Assembly (NCBI GenBank): GCA_945787425.1
Contig: CALZHO010000071.1
Location: 1 to 5,415, forward strand
DNA length: 5,415 bases
Source of the DNA: an uncultured Bacteroidales bacterium
GTDB taxonomy: Bacteria > Bacteroidota > Bacteroidia > Bacteroidales > Paludibacteraceae
Reading direction: 5' to 3'
Translations under genes and position numbers: made by a program
Notes under the pieces: model-generated
What the model was told of the DNA's origin: nothing
Databases searched by the model: none
The model's input: only the letters and a program-made list of their open reading frames with translations
Shown: piece by piece, positions 1-5,415 of the stretch
Layout of the letters: the number at the start of each line of letters is the position of its first letter
Numbering within the stretch: position 1 is the first letter of the stretch

Positions 1-265
1 CCAGCAGAATCACATCGGCTTCCTTGATGGCAAGGTTCACCTGACGGTTGATCTCGCTCTCGAAGGTATCATCCGAATTGACTACCCAGCCGCCAGTATC
101 GATGACGGAAAATTCTTTGCCGCACCACTCGCTCTTGCCGTATTGGCGGTCGCGAGTCGTACCCGCTGCGTCATTCACTATCGCTCGACGCGTCTTGGTC
201 AAGCGGTTGAATAGGGTCGATTTCCCAACATTGGGACGACCCACTATCGCTAAAATATTTGCCAT
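1..265 (-). CDS. der: Ribosome-assembly GTPase Der (EngA), N-terminal part
   Basis: Reverse-strand reading from the ATG at 265-263 gives 88 residues of the first G domain of Der, an essential tandem-GTPase that acts in late assembly of the 50S ribosomal subunit in the cytoplasm. Visible motifs are the Walker A/G1 loop GRPNVGKST (residues 9-17), the G2 threonines in AGTTRDR (34-40), and the G3 motif DTGG (56-59). The start [17 protein letters not shown] is the typical Der N terminus, with the P-loop close to residue 10, which fixes the start codon. The rest of G domain 1, G domain 2 and the KH-like domain lie beyond the window edge, so this is a cut by the window, not a broken gene. It is the last of three co-directional genes here, 35 bases after the slyD-like stop, and has no promoter of its own that I can see. 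Other TrmE-Era-type GTPases are less likely because of the exact N terminus. Confidence 0.95.
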   Translation of the reverse strand, partial: MANILAIVGRPNVGKSTLFNRLTKTRRAIVNDAAGTTRDRQYGKSEWCGKEFSVIDTGGWVVNSDDTFESEINRQVNLAIKEADVILL

Positions 266-272
266 AGTCTAT

Positions 273-300
273 TTAGTTCTTCATTCAACATTCTCCATTC
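273..300 (-). repeat. Degenerate 7-base tandem repeat between slyD and der
   Basis: On the minus strand, directly after the slyD-like stop codon, four 7-base units follow one another: GAATGGA, GAATGTT, GAATGAA, GAACTAA. They fill 28 of the 35 bases between the two genes. The period is seen directly; the function is unknown. It has no hairpin potential and is not a terminator. Confidence 0.6.
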
Positions 301-864
301 TTAATTGTAGCCACACTCGCCGCCACAGTCATTGCAGCTACCCTTGCAGCCGCCACAACCGCCACCGCAACCGCGATGGTGCAATGCCTTCAATTCGCCT
401 TCAGTCACCTCGCGGATATTCAGCACCTTGCCCACAAAATGCAAGTTCTCGCCAGCCAATGGGTGGTTGAGGTCTATCGTTACATGCTCTTTTGTAATCT
501 CTGCTATCTGCGCATTGATTATCTGCCCATCTACGGTGTTCATAGGTACAATAGCGCCCACAAACACGCGCTCTGAGTCGAACTCGCCATCGCCGTTGTA
601 AAACATTTTCTTGTCCAATTGCATCACGCCATCGGTATCGTATTCGCCATAGGCATCCTCGCATGCAATGCGAAAGTCAAACGCCTCACCCTCTTGCAAA
701 CCAGCCATATGCTGCTCAAAGGCAGGCAACATCATGCCTTCGCCGTGGCAATACACCAGCGGACGATCGGCTGTGGCTTGTTCCATCATTTCTTCTTGTC
801 CATTCTCACCGTCCACATACAAATCGTATTGGAGGGTCACTACTTTCTTTTCTTCAATTTTCAT
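301..864 (-). CDS. slyD: SlyD-like FKBP-type peptidyl-prolyl cis-trans isomerase
   Basis: A 187-residue protein of the SlyD branch of FKBP prolyl isomerases, which act as cytoplasmic folding helpers and, through a metal-binding tail, as nickel/metal chaperones. The order of parts fits: an FKBP half at about 1-70 (VVTLQYDLYVDG near the start, G-E-G-M-M-L-P-A-F-E at 41-50), an insert-in-flap chaperone domain at about 71-125, and the return of the FKBP fold with the family signature DLNHPLAG at 131-138. The tail (162-184) has two His and six Cys (166, 170, 173, 177, 180, 184) set among glycines, as expected for metal binding. There is no signal peptide. The frame is open upstream to 933, but MKIEEKKVVTLQY at 864 matches the family start, and the longer form would overlap the end of lptD. 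It lies 59 bases after lptD and 35 before der, probably in the same transcript. The family is certain; the nickel role is inferred from the tail. Confidence 0.93.
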   Translation of the reverse strand: MKIEEKKVVTLQYDLYVDGENGQEEMMEQATADRPLVYCHGEGMMLPAFEQHMAGLQEGEAFDFRIACEDAYGEYDTDGVMQLDKKMFYNGDGEFDSERVFVGAIVPMNTVDGQIINAQIAEITKEHVTIDLNHPLAGENLHFVGKVLNIREVTEGELKALHHRGCGGGCGGCKGSCNDCGGECGYN

Positions 865-923
865 ATATCTATTTCGTTTTATATAATCCTTGCCTTTATC
901 TCTCCACTGCATTTCCGCTGCTC

Positions 924-3638
924 CTACCACCAATTCACCCGCTTACCCGTAGCATCGGCGCTGCTCTTGTCATATTTCAAATCCTTCAACATGCTGGCAT
1001 TCACACCGATATGGAAGGTATAGCTCTTGTACGGACCAAACGGCACGAAACTGGCACTCATGCTCCAGCAGTGCAAATCCTTGGTCACATTGATGCTCGA
1101 GTACGCCAGTTTATTGGCATTCACATCATAGCTGAGCGAGGTGCTGGCTTTCCAACCACTACCCAGTCCTATCGAAGCCGAGATACTCAGGTTGTGGCGG
1201 AACTCCATCTTGTAGTAGTTGCGTTTCTCATCCCACTGCGAACCAGCGCCATAGCGCAAACTATACGACACGCTCAAGCTCCACGGAATCTTGGCAAACA
1301 GATAGCCGTCATCGGTTGCCGTGTCTTCTTTCTTCTTTTTCTTCTTCGCCGCGGGATCTTTTTCTGGCATAATAATCTCACCCGTCAAAGGGTCAATGGT
1401 TGGCTCTGCCACCGCTTCTTCCTCTTGCTCCTTCCCCTTATCTTTGGCATCCCTATTAAACCACCGCTTCACCACATCGTTGTTGAAGGTGTAACTGAAG
1501 CTGGTGCTGGTGCCCAAGAAGTGTGGGAAACGCCCATGATTCCAGTATAGTTCATTGCATCGCACGTGCTGACCGCTGGCGGTGGTGGTGTACATATAGG
1601 GGTCAAACTGTCCACTCAAGTTGATGGTATAGTTCACTTTCGGAATCTTGATACGCAGATTCACCGAGAAGTTCTGCCACTTCATCGAATCGGCTATAAA
1701 GTTATATCCGCCACCGATGCTCAGATTATCAATGATGCTATACACCTTATATGGCTCCTTGCCCGTTGTATCCTTGTCGTTGCGCAACTTCATCTCCAGG
1801 TTATTACCCAACGAGAACGACAGACTGGCAGCGCTTCCCCTACCGGGTGCCTCCCTAAATCGGGAGTAGTGCACTTCCTCAAAGATCGGCAGACCATTCT
1901 CATCCAATTTCGGAACCAAGTTTCCCGCCGCGTCGCGCGTAGTCACCATGCGGTCATACGTGCCATAGAAACCGCCATAACGCTTAGCCCACATGGGGTC
2001 ACCAAAGTCGGGGTGATAACTGAAACTCAACGAAGGTGTCATCACATGGCGGAAACGGTCCACCTTGTCGCCAAACAGTTTGCGATTGGGTATGTAGAAA
2101 CCATACAACTTCGTACTCATGCTCACACTGGCATTAAAGTCATACACGTTGTAGAAGCCCATGACCGTATCTTTCTGCACGGTCATGTTATCCTCGTCCC
2201 AACGCTGATCCACACGCTGGAAGAACATGCGGTCGTTGAGGCTCAAGCTGGGCGTGATACTGATGTACTTAAACAGCATAAACGATGCGGAACTGCTCAG
2301 CGTGTGTTTCAATCCATTATGCCAATCCTTCACGAAGTTCGATTTCAGGAAGTAGTCTTCCTTACACGTGATTGAGTTGTAGAAGTTACCGCTATATTGC
2401 AAACTTATTTTCTCATACCATTTCTCTTTGCCCACGCGCTGTTTACGTTTGAAGGGGTAGATACGGCTCATGCTCACGTTGATATTGGGCAGACTCACCG
2501 TCAGCGTCGAGTCCTTGGTGCGCTGCGTGAGAGACATGTTCGCACTGATGCTCCACGGACTGTCTGGGAAACGCTGCGTGTAGTTAATCGTACTGCTGGT
2601 TGTGTTCTCCGCATTGGCTTGCACGTTGTAGTAACTGTTGATGTTACTGCGGTTATAGCCACTGGTCTTGAAGTTCACACTCGCCGAGAAATTGTTGTAC
2701 GGATTGGCCTTGCTATCCTGCGAGTGCGACCACTGCACGCTCAGGTTCTTCGCCACTCGATAATCAGGCATATCTTTCTCGCCCGTCACGTCCCAACGGT
2801 AATTGATGCTCACATTACCGCGGAACTTATACCGTTTCACATACCTGCTTGTGGCGGAGATCGCCCACGTACCGCGTGTGTAAATGTCGCCCTTCAGCTC
2901 CAGGTCAAAGTAATCATTGATCGCAAAATAATATCCCAACCCCTGCAAATACATACCGCGGGTATAATCATCACCAAAGTTTGGCATAATCAGTCCACTC
3001 GAATACTGGCTCGTAAACGGAAAGAATCCAAACGGAATAGCCAGCGGCAATGGCACCTCGCCCACCACCAGGTACGCAGGACCTGTGGCAATGAAACTAC
3101 CGGGCTTCACCTTCGCCTTCGTCATCTGCAAATAGAAGTGCGGATGGTCATGGTCGTCGCAGGTGGTGTATTTACCGCCTTGCATCATCAGCACATCGCC
3201 CTCTGTCTTCTTGGTTTTATCGGCAATCACATAACCCTCGCTCTGCTCCGTCACCACATGGCGAATGACACCCTTCTGCGTCTTCAGGTTATACATGATC
3301 TCATTCGACTCGTAACTATCCTTACCATCCTTAAAAACGGGCTTGCCCACCACCTCATTCTCTATCGTATCCAGCTCGCCGCGCGCAAACAAGGTGCTGC
3401 TGTCCATGCAAATACGTATGTACTCCGCCGTCAATTCCATCGACTTGTAGCGCAACTCGCCATCACCGTACATAAACGCCAATCCATCGCCCGTCATCAC
3501 CATGGAGTCCTTCGAGGTGTACTCCACACGTGCGTCAATCGGGTTCTTCTCCGATGCCACACTATCCACCTTCTCCTGGGCTGATATGCGAATAACAGCC
3601 AGCAACATGAGCCATATGTACAGTACTTTTCTCCTCAT
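924..3638 (-). CDS. lptD: LPS-assembly outer-membrane protein LptD
   Basis: A 904-residue LptD of the Bacteroidota type. LptD is the outer-membrane beta-barrel that, with lipoprotein LptE, receives LPS from the periplasmic Lpt bridge and places it in the outer leaflet. Residues 1-20 form a signal peptide (RRK, a hydrophobic core, then ISA before Q21). An OstA/LptA-like periplasmic domain follows at about 35-180, with DGLAFMYGDGELRYKS at 51-66 and YTTCDDHDHPHFYL at 157-170. The segment GPAYLVVGEVPLPLAIPFGFFPF (186-208) is the conserved entry to the barrel. From there on, alternating aromatic/polar strands run to a terminal Trp-Trp. Residues 729-777 are a highly charged loop with six lysines in a row (765-770). 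Only scattered cysteines are seen, not the CxC pairs of enteric LptD. The frame is open to 3710, but the start at 3638 is chosen because it gives a clean signal peptide and lies about 36 bases after the predicted transcription start; the two earlier ATGs lie upstream of it. First gene of the probable lptD-slyD-der operon. Confidence 0.93.
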   Translation of the reverse strand: MRRKVLYIWLMLLAVIRISAQEKVDSVASEKNPIDARVEYTSKDSMVMTGDGLAFMYGDGELRYKSMELTAEYIRICMDSSTLFARGELDTIENEVVGKPVFKDGKDSYESNEIMYNLKTQKGVIRHVVTEQSEGYVIADKTKKTEGDVLMMQGGKYTTCDDHDHPHFYLQMTKAKVKPGSFIATGPAYLVVGEVPLPLAIPFGFFPFTSQYSSGLIMPNFGDDYTRGMYLQGLGYYFAINDYFDLELKGDIYTRGTWAISATSRYVKRYKFRGNVSINYRWDVTGEKDMPDYRVAKNLSVQWSHSQDSKANPYNNFSASVNFKTSGYNRSNINSYYNVQANAENTTSSTINYTQRFPDSPWSISANMSLTQRTKDSTLTVSLPNINVSMSRIYPFKRKQRVGKEKWYEKISLQYSGNFYNSITCKEDYFLKSNFVKDWHNGLKHTLSSSASFMLFKYISITPSLSLNDRMFFQRVDQRWDEDNMTVQKDTVMGFYNVYDFNASVSMSTKLYGFYIPNRKLFGDKVDRFRHVMTPSLSFSYHPDFGDPMWAKRYGGFYGTYDRMVTTRDAAGNLVPKLDENGLPIFEEVHYSRFREAPGRGSAASLSFSLGNNLEMKLRNDKDTTGKEPYKVYSIIDNLSIGGGYNFIADSMKWQNFSVNLRIKIPKVNYTINLSGQFDPYMYTTTASGQHVRCNELYWNHGRFPHFLGTSTSFSYTFNNDVVKRWFNRDAKDKGKEQEEEAVAEPTIDPLTGEIIMPEKDPAAKKKKKKEDTATDDGYLFAKIPWSLSVSYSLRYGAGSQWDEKRNYYKMEFRHNLSISASIGLGSGWKASTSLSYDVNANKLAYSSINVTKDLHCWSMSASFVPFGPYKSYTFHIGVNASMLKDLKYDKSSADATGKRVNWW

Positions 3639-3668
3639 TGCATACGCGCACACGCGCACATTTACGCA
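3639..3668 (-). promoter_or_regulatory. GC-rich leader hairpin next to the lptD start codon
   Basis: In the predicted lptD leader RNA, UGCGUA (3668-3663) can pair with UAUGCA (3644-3639), five canonical pairs and one G-U. Inside, GCGC-GUGU-GCGC forms a second short stem. The 3' arm ends exactly at the base before the AUG. The same DNA contains two tandem copies of CGCGCACA (3645-3660) and is strictly alternating pyrimidine-purine from 3639 to 3661. The pairing is read from the sequence; a role in controlling lptD translation is inference. Confidence 0.4.
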
Positions 3669-3679
3669 AAATAAGCCTG

Positions 3680-3711
3680 CAAAGGTAATACTTTTTTTTG
3701 ACATATGCAAA
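3680..3711 (-). promoter_or_regulatory. Bacteroidota-type promoter of lptD
   Basis: On the minus strand a -33 TTTG (3711-3708) and a -7 TACCTTTG (3687-3680) are 20 bases apart, an exact fit to the Bacteroidota sigma-factor consensus TTTG-N19-21-TAnnTTTG. Transcription should begin near 3673-3675, giving a leader of about 36 bases. The -33 TTTG is itself part of TAAATTTG (3715-3708), which could serve as a second -7 box, but I find no matching TTTG upstream of it. Confidence 0.85.
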
Positions 3712-3736
3712 TTTATCTACTTTTTTCTTCTCCTTC

Positions 3737-3792
3737 ACCTCTCGTCTCTAATCTCTCGCCTCTCACCTTTAACCTCTAACCTATCACCTCTT
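3737..3792. repeat. Degenerate 7-base tandem repeat, eight units, pyrimidine-rich
   Basis: Eight consecutive 7-base units can be read on the plus strand: ACCTCTC, GTCTCTA, ATCTCTC, GCCTCTC, ACCTTTA, ACCTCTA, ACCTATC, ACCTCTT. The consensus is ACCTCTM. The plus strand is almost all C, T and A with just two G, and a T/C-rich run precedes it (3719-3736). No function is known to me. Confidence 0.75.
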
Positions 3793-3805
3793 TTTCAGCG
3801 ACCAA

Positions 3806-3849
3806 TCGTTAGTTATTCGTTAGTGATTCGTTAGTGATTCGTTAGTTAT
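3806..3849. repeat. Four-copy 11-base tandem repeat
   Basis: Four head-to-tail units: TCGTTAGTTAT (3806-3816), TCGTTAGTGAT (3817-3827), TCGTTAGTGAT (3828-3838), TCGTTAGTTAT (3839-3849). Units 1 and 4 are identical, as are 2 and 3; the two types differ by one base. The 11-base spacing is close to one helical turn, so any protein binding the unit would bind on one face of the DNA. The binding is speculation; the repeat itself is seen directly. Confidence 0.95.
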
Positions 3850-3917
3850 TAAGCGCTTCTAAAAGGCACATAAAGCATACGTAAAGGGAAAATATTTTTA
3901 TTTTTTTTGCACTTTTA

Positions 3918-3949
3918 TTTGTGTATATCCATTTTTTTCTGTACCTTTG
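3918..3949 (+). promoter_or_regulatory. Bacteroidota-type promoter of pheS
   Basis: A -33 TTTG (3918-3921) and a -7 TACCTTTG (3942-3949) with a 20-base spacer match the Bacteroidota housekeeping consensus. Transcription should start near 3954-3956, about 42 bases before the pheS ATG. A T-rich stretch lies just upstream. The leader shows no Phe-rich leader peptide and no terminator-like hairpin, so attenuation of the enteric pheST type is not supported. Confidence 0.87.
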
Positions 3950-3996
3950 TGGGTTAATTTGGTGAAATGTGAATTTTCCCATCGAAAAAACCGATT

Positions 3997-5043
3997 ATGG
4001 CTATAAAAGAGAAAATACAAGACCTGCTCGCCCAAGTAGCTGAATTGCAGGCAAACAATGCAGAGAAAGTAGAGGCCCTGCGTATCAAGTACCTCAGTAA
4101 AAAAGGTTTAGTTACCGAACTTTTCAACGAGTTTCGCGAAGTACCCAAAGAGGAAAAACGCGAGATTGGTCAGGCAATCAACGCCCTCCGTCAGGCATAC
4201 GAAGCGCGCATCAACGAGCTGCGTGAGGCAGTAGAGGCCAATGGCGCTAAAGCAGCAGCCGAGGAGCTGGACCTCACCCGCACACCCGACCCTATCGCTT
4301 TAGGCACGCGTCACCCACTCTCGCTCGTACGCGAGCAGATCATTGACATCTTCTCCCGCGTAGGATTCACCGTAGCGGAAGGCCCTGAGGTAGAGGACGA
4401 TAAACACGTTTACTCGCTCCTCAACTTCGCACCAGAGCACCCGGCGCGCGACATGCAAGACACTTTCTTTATCGAGAAAGAGATGGGCGTACAAAAGCCA
4501 TCCGACATCTTACTGCGTTCCCACACCTCCAGCGTACAAACACGCACCATGCTCAGCCAAGAGCCTCCTATCCGCGTGCTCTGCCCTGGCCGCGTGTACC
4601 GCAATGAAGCCATTTCCGCACGTGCGCACTGTTTCTTCCACCAGGTAGAAGGACTCTACATCGACAAGAATGTCAGTTTTGCTGACCTGCGCGAGGTATT
4701 GCTCTACTTCGCCAAAGAAATGTTTGGACCAGAGACTCAGATCCGCCTTCGCCCAAGCTATTTCCCCTTCACCGAACCATCGGCAGAGATGGATATCTCC
4801 TGCGACCTCTGTGGCGGCAAGGGCTGTTCGTTCTGCAAAGGAACGGGTTGGGTAGAAATCCTCGGCTGCGGTATGGTGGATCCGAATGTATTGGAGGCTT
4901 GCGGCATTGATTCTAAGGTATATACGGGCTACGCCTTCGGTTTGGGTGTAGAGCGTATCACCAACCTCAAATACCGCGTGAAGGACCTCCGCCTCTTCTC
5001 CGAGAACGATGTCCGTTTCCTACAACAATTCGAAGGATGCTAA
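3997..5043 (+). CDS. pheS: Phenylalanine--tRNA ligase alpha subunit
   Basis: A complete 348-residue PheS, the catalytic alpha subunit of the cytoplasmic (alpha-beta)2 enzyme that charges tRNA-Phe; length is normal for the family. Residues 1-85 are the helical, coiled-coil tRNA-binding arm. The class II catalytic core follows: motif 1 region GTRHPLSL (103-110), LRSHTSSVQTR (173-183), motif 2 GRVYRNE (198-204) with HQVEG (215-219), FTEPS (258-262), and motif 3 GYAFGLGVERI (311-321). Ala313 is the residue that lines the Phe pocket in known PheS proteins. Four cysteines at 269, 272, 277 and 280 (CX2CX4CX2C) form a possible zinc knuckle, a form seen in many non-enteric PheS proteins. The ATG at 3997 gives the usual MAIKEKI start. 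pheT, for the beta subunit, does not follow; instead the stop overlaps the start of a murF-type gene by 7 bases, so the partner must be encoded elsewhere. Confidence 0.98.
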   Translation: MAIKEKIQDLLAQVAELQANNAEKVEALRIKYLSKKGLVTELFNEFREVPKEEKREIGQAINALRQAYEARINELREAVEANGAKAAAEELDLTRTPDPIALGTRHPLSLVREQIIDIFSRVGFTVAEGPEVEDDKHVYSLLNFAPEHPARDMQDTFFIEKEMGVQKPSDILLRSHTSSVQTRTMLSQEPPIRVLCPGRVYRNEAISARAHCFFHQVEGLYIDKNVSFADLREVLLYFAKEMFGPETQIRLRPSYFPFTEPSAEMDISCDLCGGKGCSFCKGTGWVEILGCGMVDPNVLEACGIDSKVYTGYAFGLGVERITNLKYRVKDLRLFSENDVRFLQQFEGC

Positions 5044-5415
5044 TTCCAACCGTCATACAAGCTATTCAACCTCTGCAAGTGATCGGCAACACCGACCTCT
5101 TGCAGAGCATAGATATCCGCCACTTGCTCACCGATAGCCGCCAACTCGGCACGGAGCCAGAGGCGACCCTCTTCTTTGCCCTCAAGACCGACAAGAACGA
5201 CGGCGCCAAATATATCCCGCAGCTCATCGAACGCGGGGTAAGGGCGTTTGTACTCGAGGAGAGTTCTCTATCCCGACTAAGTCAACTAACCCAACTAGAT
5301 CAACTAGATCAACTATATCAACTAGTATTCCTTGTAGTCCAGGACCCCCTCGCTGCTCTGCAGCGCTTAGCGGCCTACAAGCGTTCGCTCTATCACGGAC
5401 CAGTCATTGGCATCA
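5037..5415 (+). CDS. murF: MurF-type UDP-MurNAc-tripeptide:D-Ala-D-Ala ligase, N-terminal part (probable MurF-alanine racemase fusion)
   Basis: An open frame from the ATG at 5037 to the window end gives 126 residues that look like the substrate-binding N-terminal domain of MurF as found in Bacteroidota: HLLTDSRQLG (29-38), LFFALKTDKNDGAKYI (45-60), RGVRAFVLEE (66-75), FLVVQDPLAALQRLA (98-112) and PVIGI (122-126), which should lead directly into the ATP-binding TGxNGKT loop beyond the edge. MurF adds D-Ala-D-Ala to the peptidoglycan precursor in the cytoplasm. From memory, Bacteroidota genes of this type are fused to alanine racemase, which makes the D-Ala substrate; the fusion cannot be seen here. 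The ATG lies within the last codons of pheS (7-base overlap, different frame), implying co-transcription and coupled translation. Residues 81-96 are an unusual (x-Q-L) repeat encoded by a 9-base tandem repeat, located in the loop between two core strands. A MurE-like ligase is the main alternative. Confidence 0.85.
   Translation, partial: MLIPTVIQAIQPLQVIGNTDLLQSIDIRHLLTDSRQLGTEPEATLFFALKTDKNDGAKYIPQLIERGVRAFVLEESSLSRLSQLTQLDQLDQLYQLVFLVVQDPLAALQRLAAYKRSLYHGPVIGI
5275..5328 (+). repeat. In-frame 9-base tandem repeat inside murF
   Basis: Six 9-base units: GACTAAGTC, AACTAACCC, AACTAGATC, AACTAGATC, AACTATATC, AACTAGTAT. Two central units are identical and the rest differ by one to four bases. 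Read in the murF frame this gives the tripeptide pattern L-S-Q, L-T-Q, L-D-Q, L-D-Q, L-Y-Q, L-V (residues 81-97). CTA is used for all six leucines, whereas CTC, CTG and TTG dominate in the surrounding frame. Unit gain or loss would keep the frame. Confidence 0.92.

Larger units (their letters stand above)
3639..3996. other. Divergent intergenic region lptD / pheS
   Basis: These 358 bases hold no gene that I can support. From left to right they contain the lptD leader, the lptD promoter (minus strand), a pyrimidine-rich degenerate 7-base repeat, a four-copy 11-base repeat, the 8-base palindrome AAGCGCTT (3851-3858), an AT-rich stretch with T runs (about 3890-3930), the pheS promoter and a pheS leader of about 42 bases. 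The repeats sit between the two promoters and not inside either core promoter. Confidence 0.8.

Noticed and set aside
865..933. Longer N terminus for the SlyD-like protein
   Set aside because: The added 23 residues do not match the family and would overlap the lptD stop; the start at 864 matches the usual SlyD N terminus.
663..1550. A 295-codon open frame on the plus strand spanning slyD and the end of lptD
   Set aside because: Antisense to two well-supported genes and without family features.
1566..2375. A 269-codon open frame on the plus strand, antisense to lptD
   Set aside because: Same shadow character, no motif, no start signal; fully covered by lptD.
2397..3584. A 395-codon open frame on the plus strand, antisense to lptD
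   Set aside because: It is rich in His, Arg, Thr and Val in the way typical of antisense shadows of a real gene, shows no recognisable domain and has no promoter; lptD on the other strand is clear from signal peptide to C terminus.
3639..3710. Longer N terminus for LptD using the ATG at 3710 or 3704
   Set aside because: These codons lie upstream of the transcription start predicted from the promoter at 3680-3711, and the extension would put 24 odd residues before a good signal peptide.
3737..3849. CRISPR array
   Set aside because: The repeats are 7 and 11 bases, head to tail with no spacers; CRISPR repeats are longer and separated by unique spacers.
3962..4006. Possible leader peptide or start-stop codon pair (ATGTGA at 3967-3972) before pheS
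   Set aside because: The only short frame (GTG at 3962) has a single Phe and there is no terminator-like hairpin, so Phe attenuation is not supported; ATG-TGA is probably chance.
4801..4836. The four-cysteine motif in PheS as a novel insertion
   Set aside because: Many bacterial PheS proteins outside the enteric group, such as that of Bacillus, have the same Cys-rich stretch, so it is a normal family variant.

Overview
The window comes from a member of the Bacteroidota, most likely the order Bacteroidales (a Prevotella-like genome is my guess, not shown by the sequence). Three things point there: two promoters of the Bacteroidota type (TTTG, 20-base spacer, TAnnTTTG), the absence of clear Shine-Dalgarno sites, and protein types found in that phylum (the LptD variant and a murF reading frame of the kind fused to alanine racemase). 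All genes are housekeeping genes. I see no mobile element, CRISPR array, RNA gene, toxin or defence gene.

Left part (1-3638), minus strand, transcribed right to left: lptD (outer-membrane LPS assembly), then slyD-like (FKBP prolyl isomerase/metallochaperone), then der (ribosome-assembly GTPase, cut by the window edge). Gaps are 59 and 35 bases with no visible terminator or internal promoter, so they probably form one operon driven by the promoter at 3680-3711.

Middle (3639-3996): a 358-base divergent intergenic region. It holds the lptD leader with a GC-rich hairpin that abuts the start codon, the lptD promoter, a pyrimidine-rich degenerate 7-base repeat, a four-copy 11-base repeat, an AT-rich stretch, and the pheS promoter.

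Right part (3997-5415), plus strand: pheS (phenylalanyl-tRNA synthetase alpha subunit), overlapping by 7 bases the start of a murF-type gene that runs off the window. This last gene is unannotated by simple stop-to-stop searches because its stop is outside the window. It carries an in-frame 9-base tandem repeat.

The genes share a growth and cell-envelope theme (peptidoglycan precursor synthesis, LPS export, ribosome assembly, tRNA charging) but do not make a single pathway. The most notable signal is not a gene: short tandem repeats with different unit lengths (7, 7, 11, 8 and 9 bases) recur at five places, four between genes and one inside murF.
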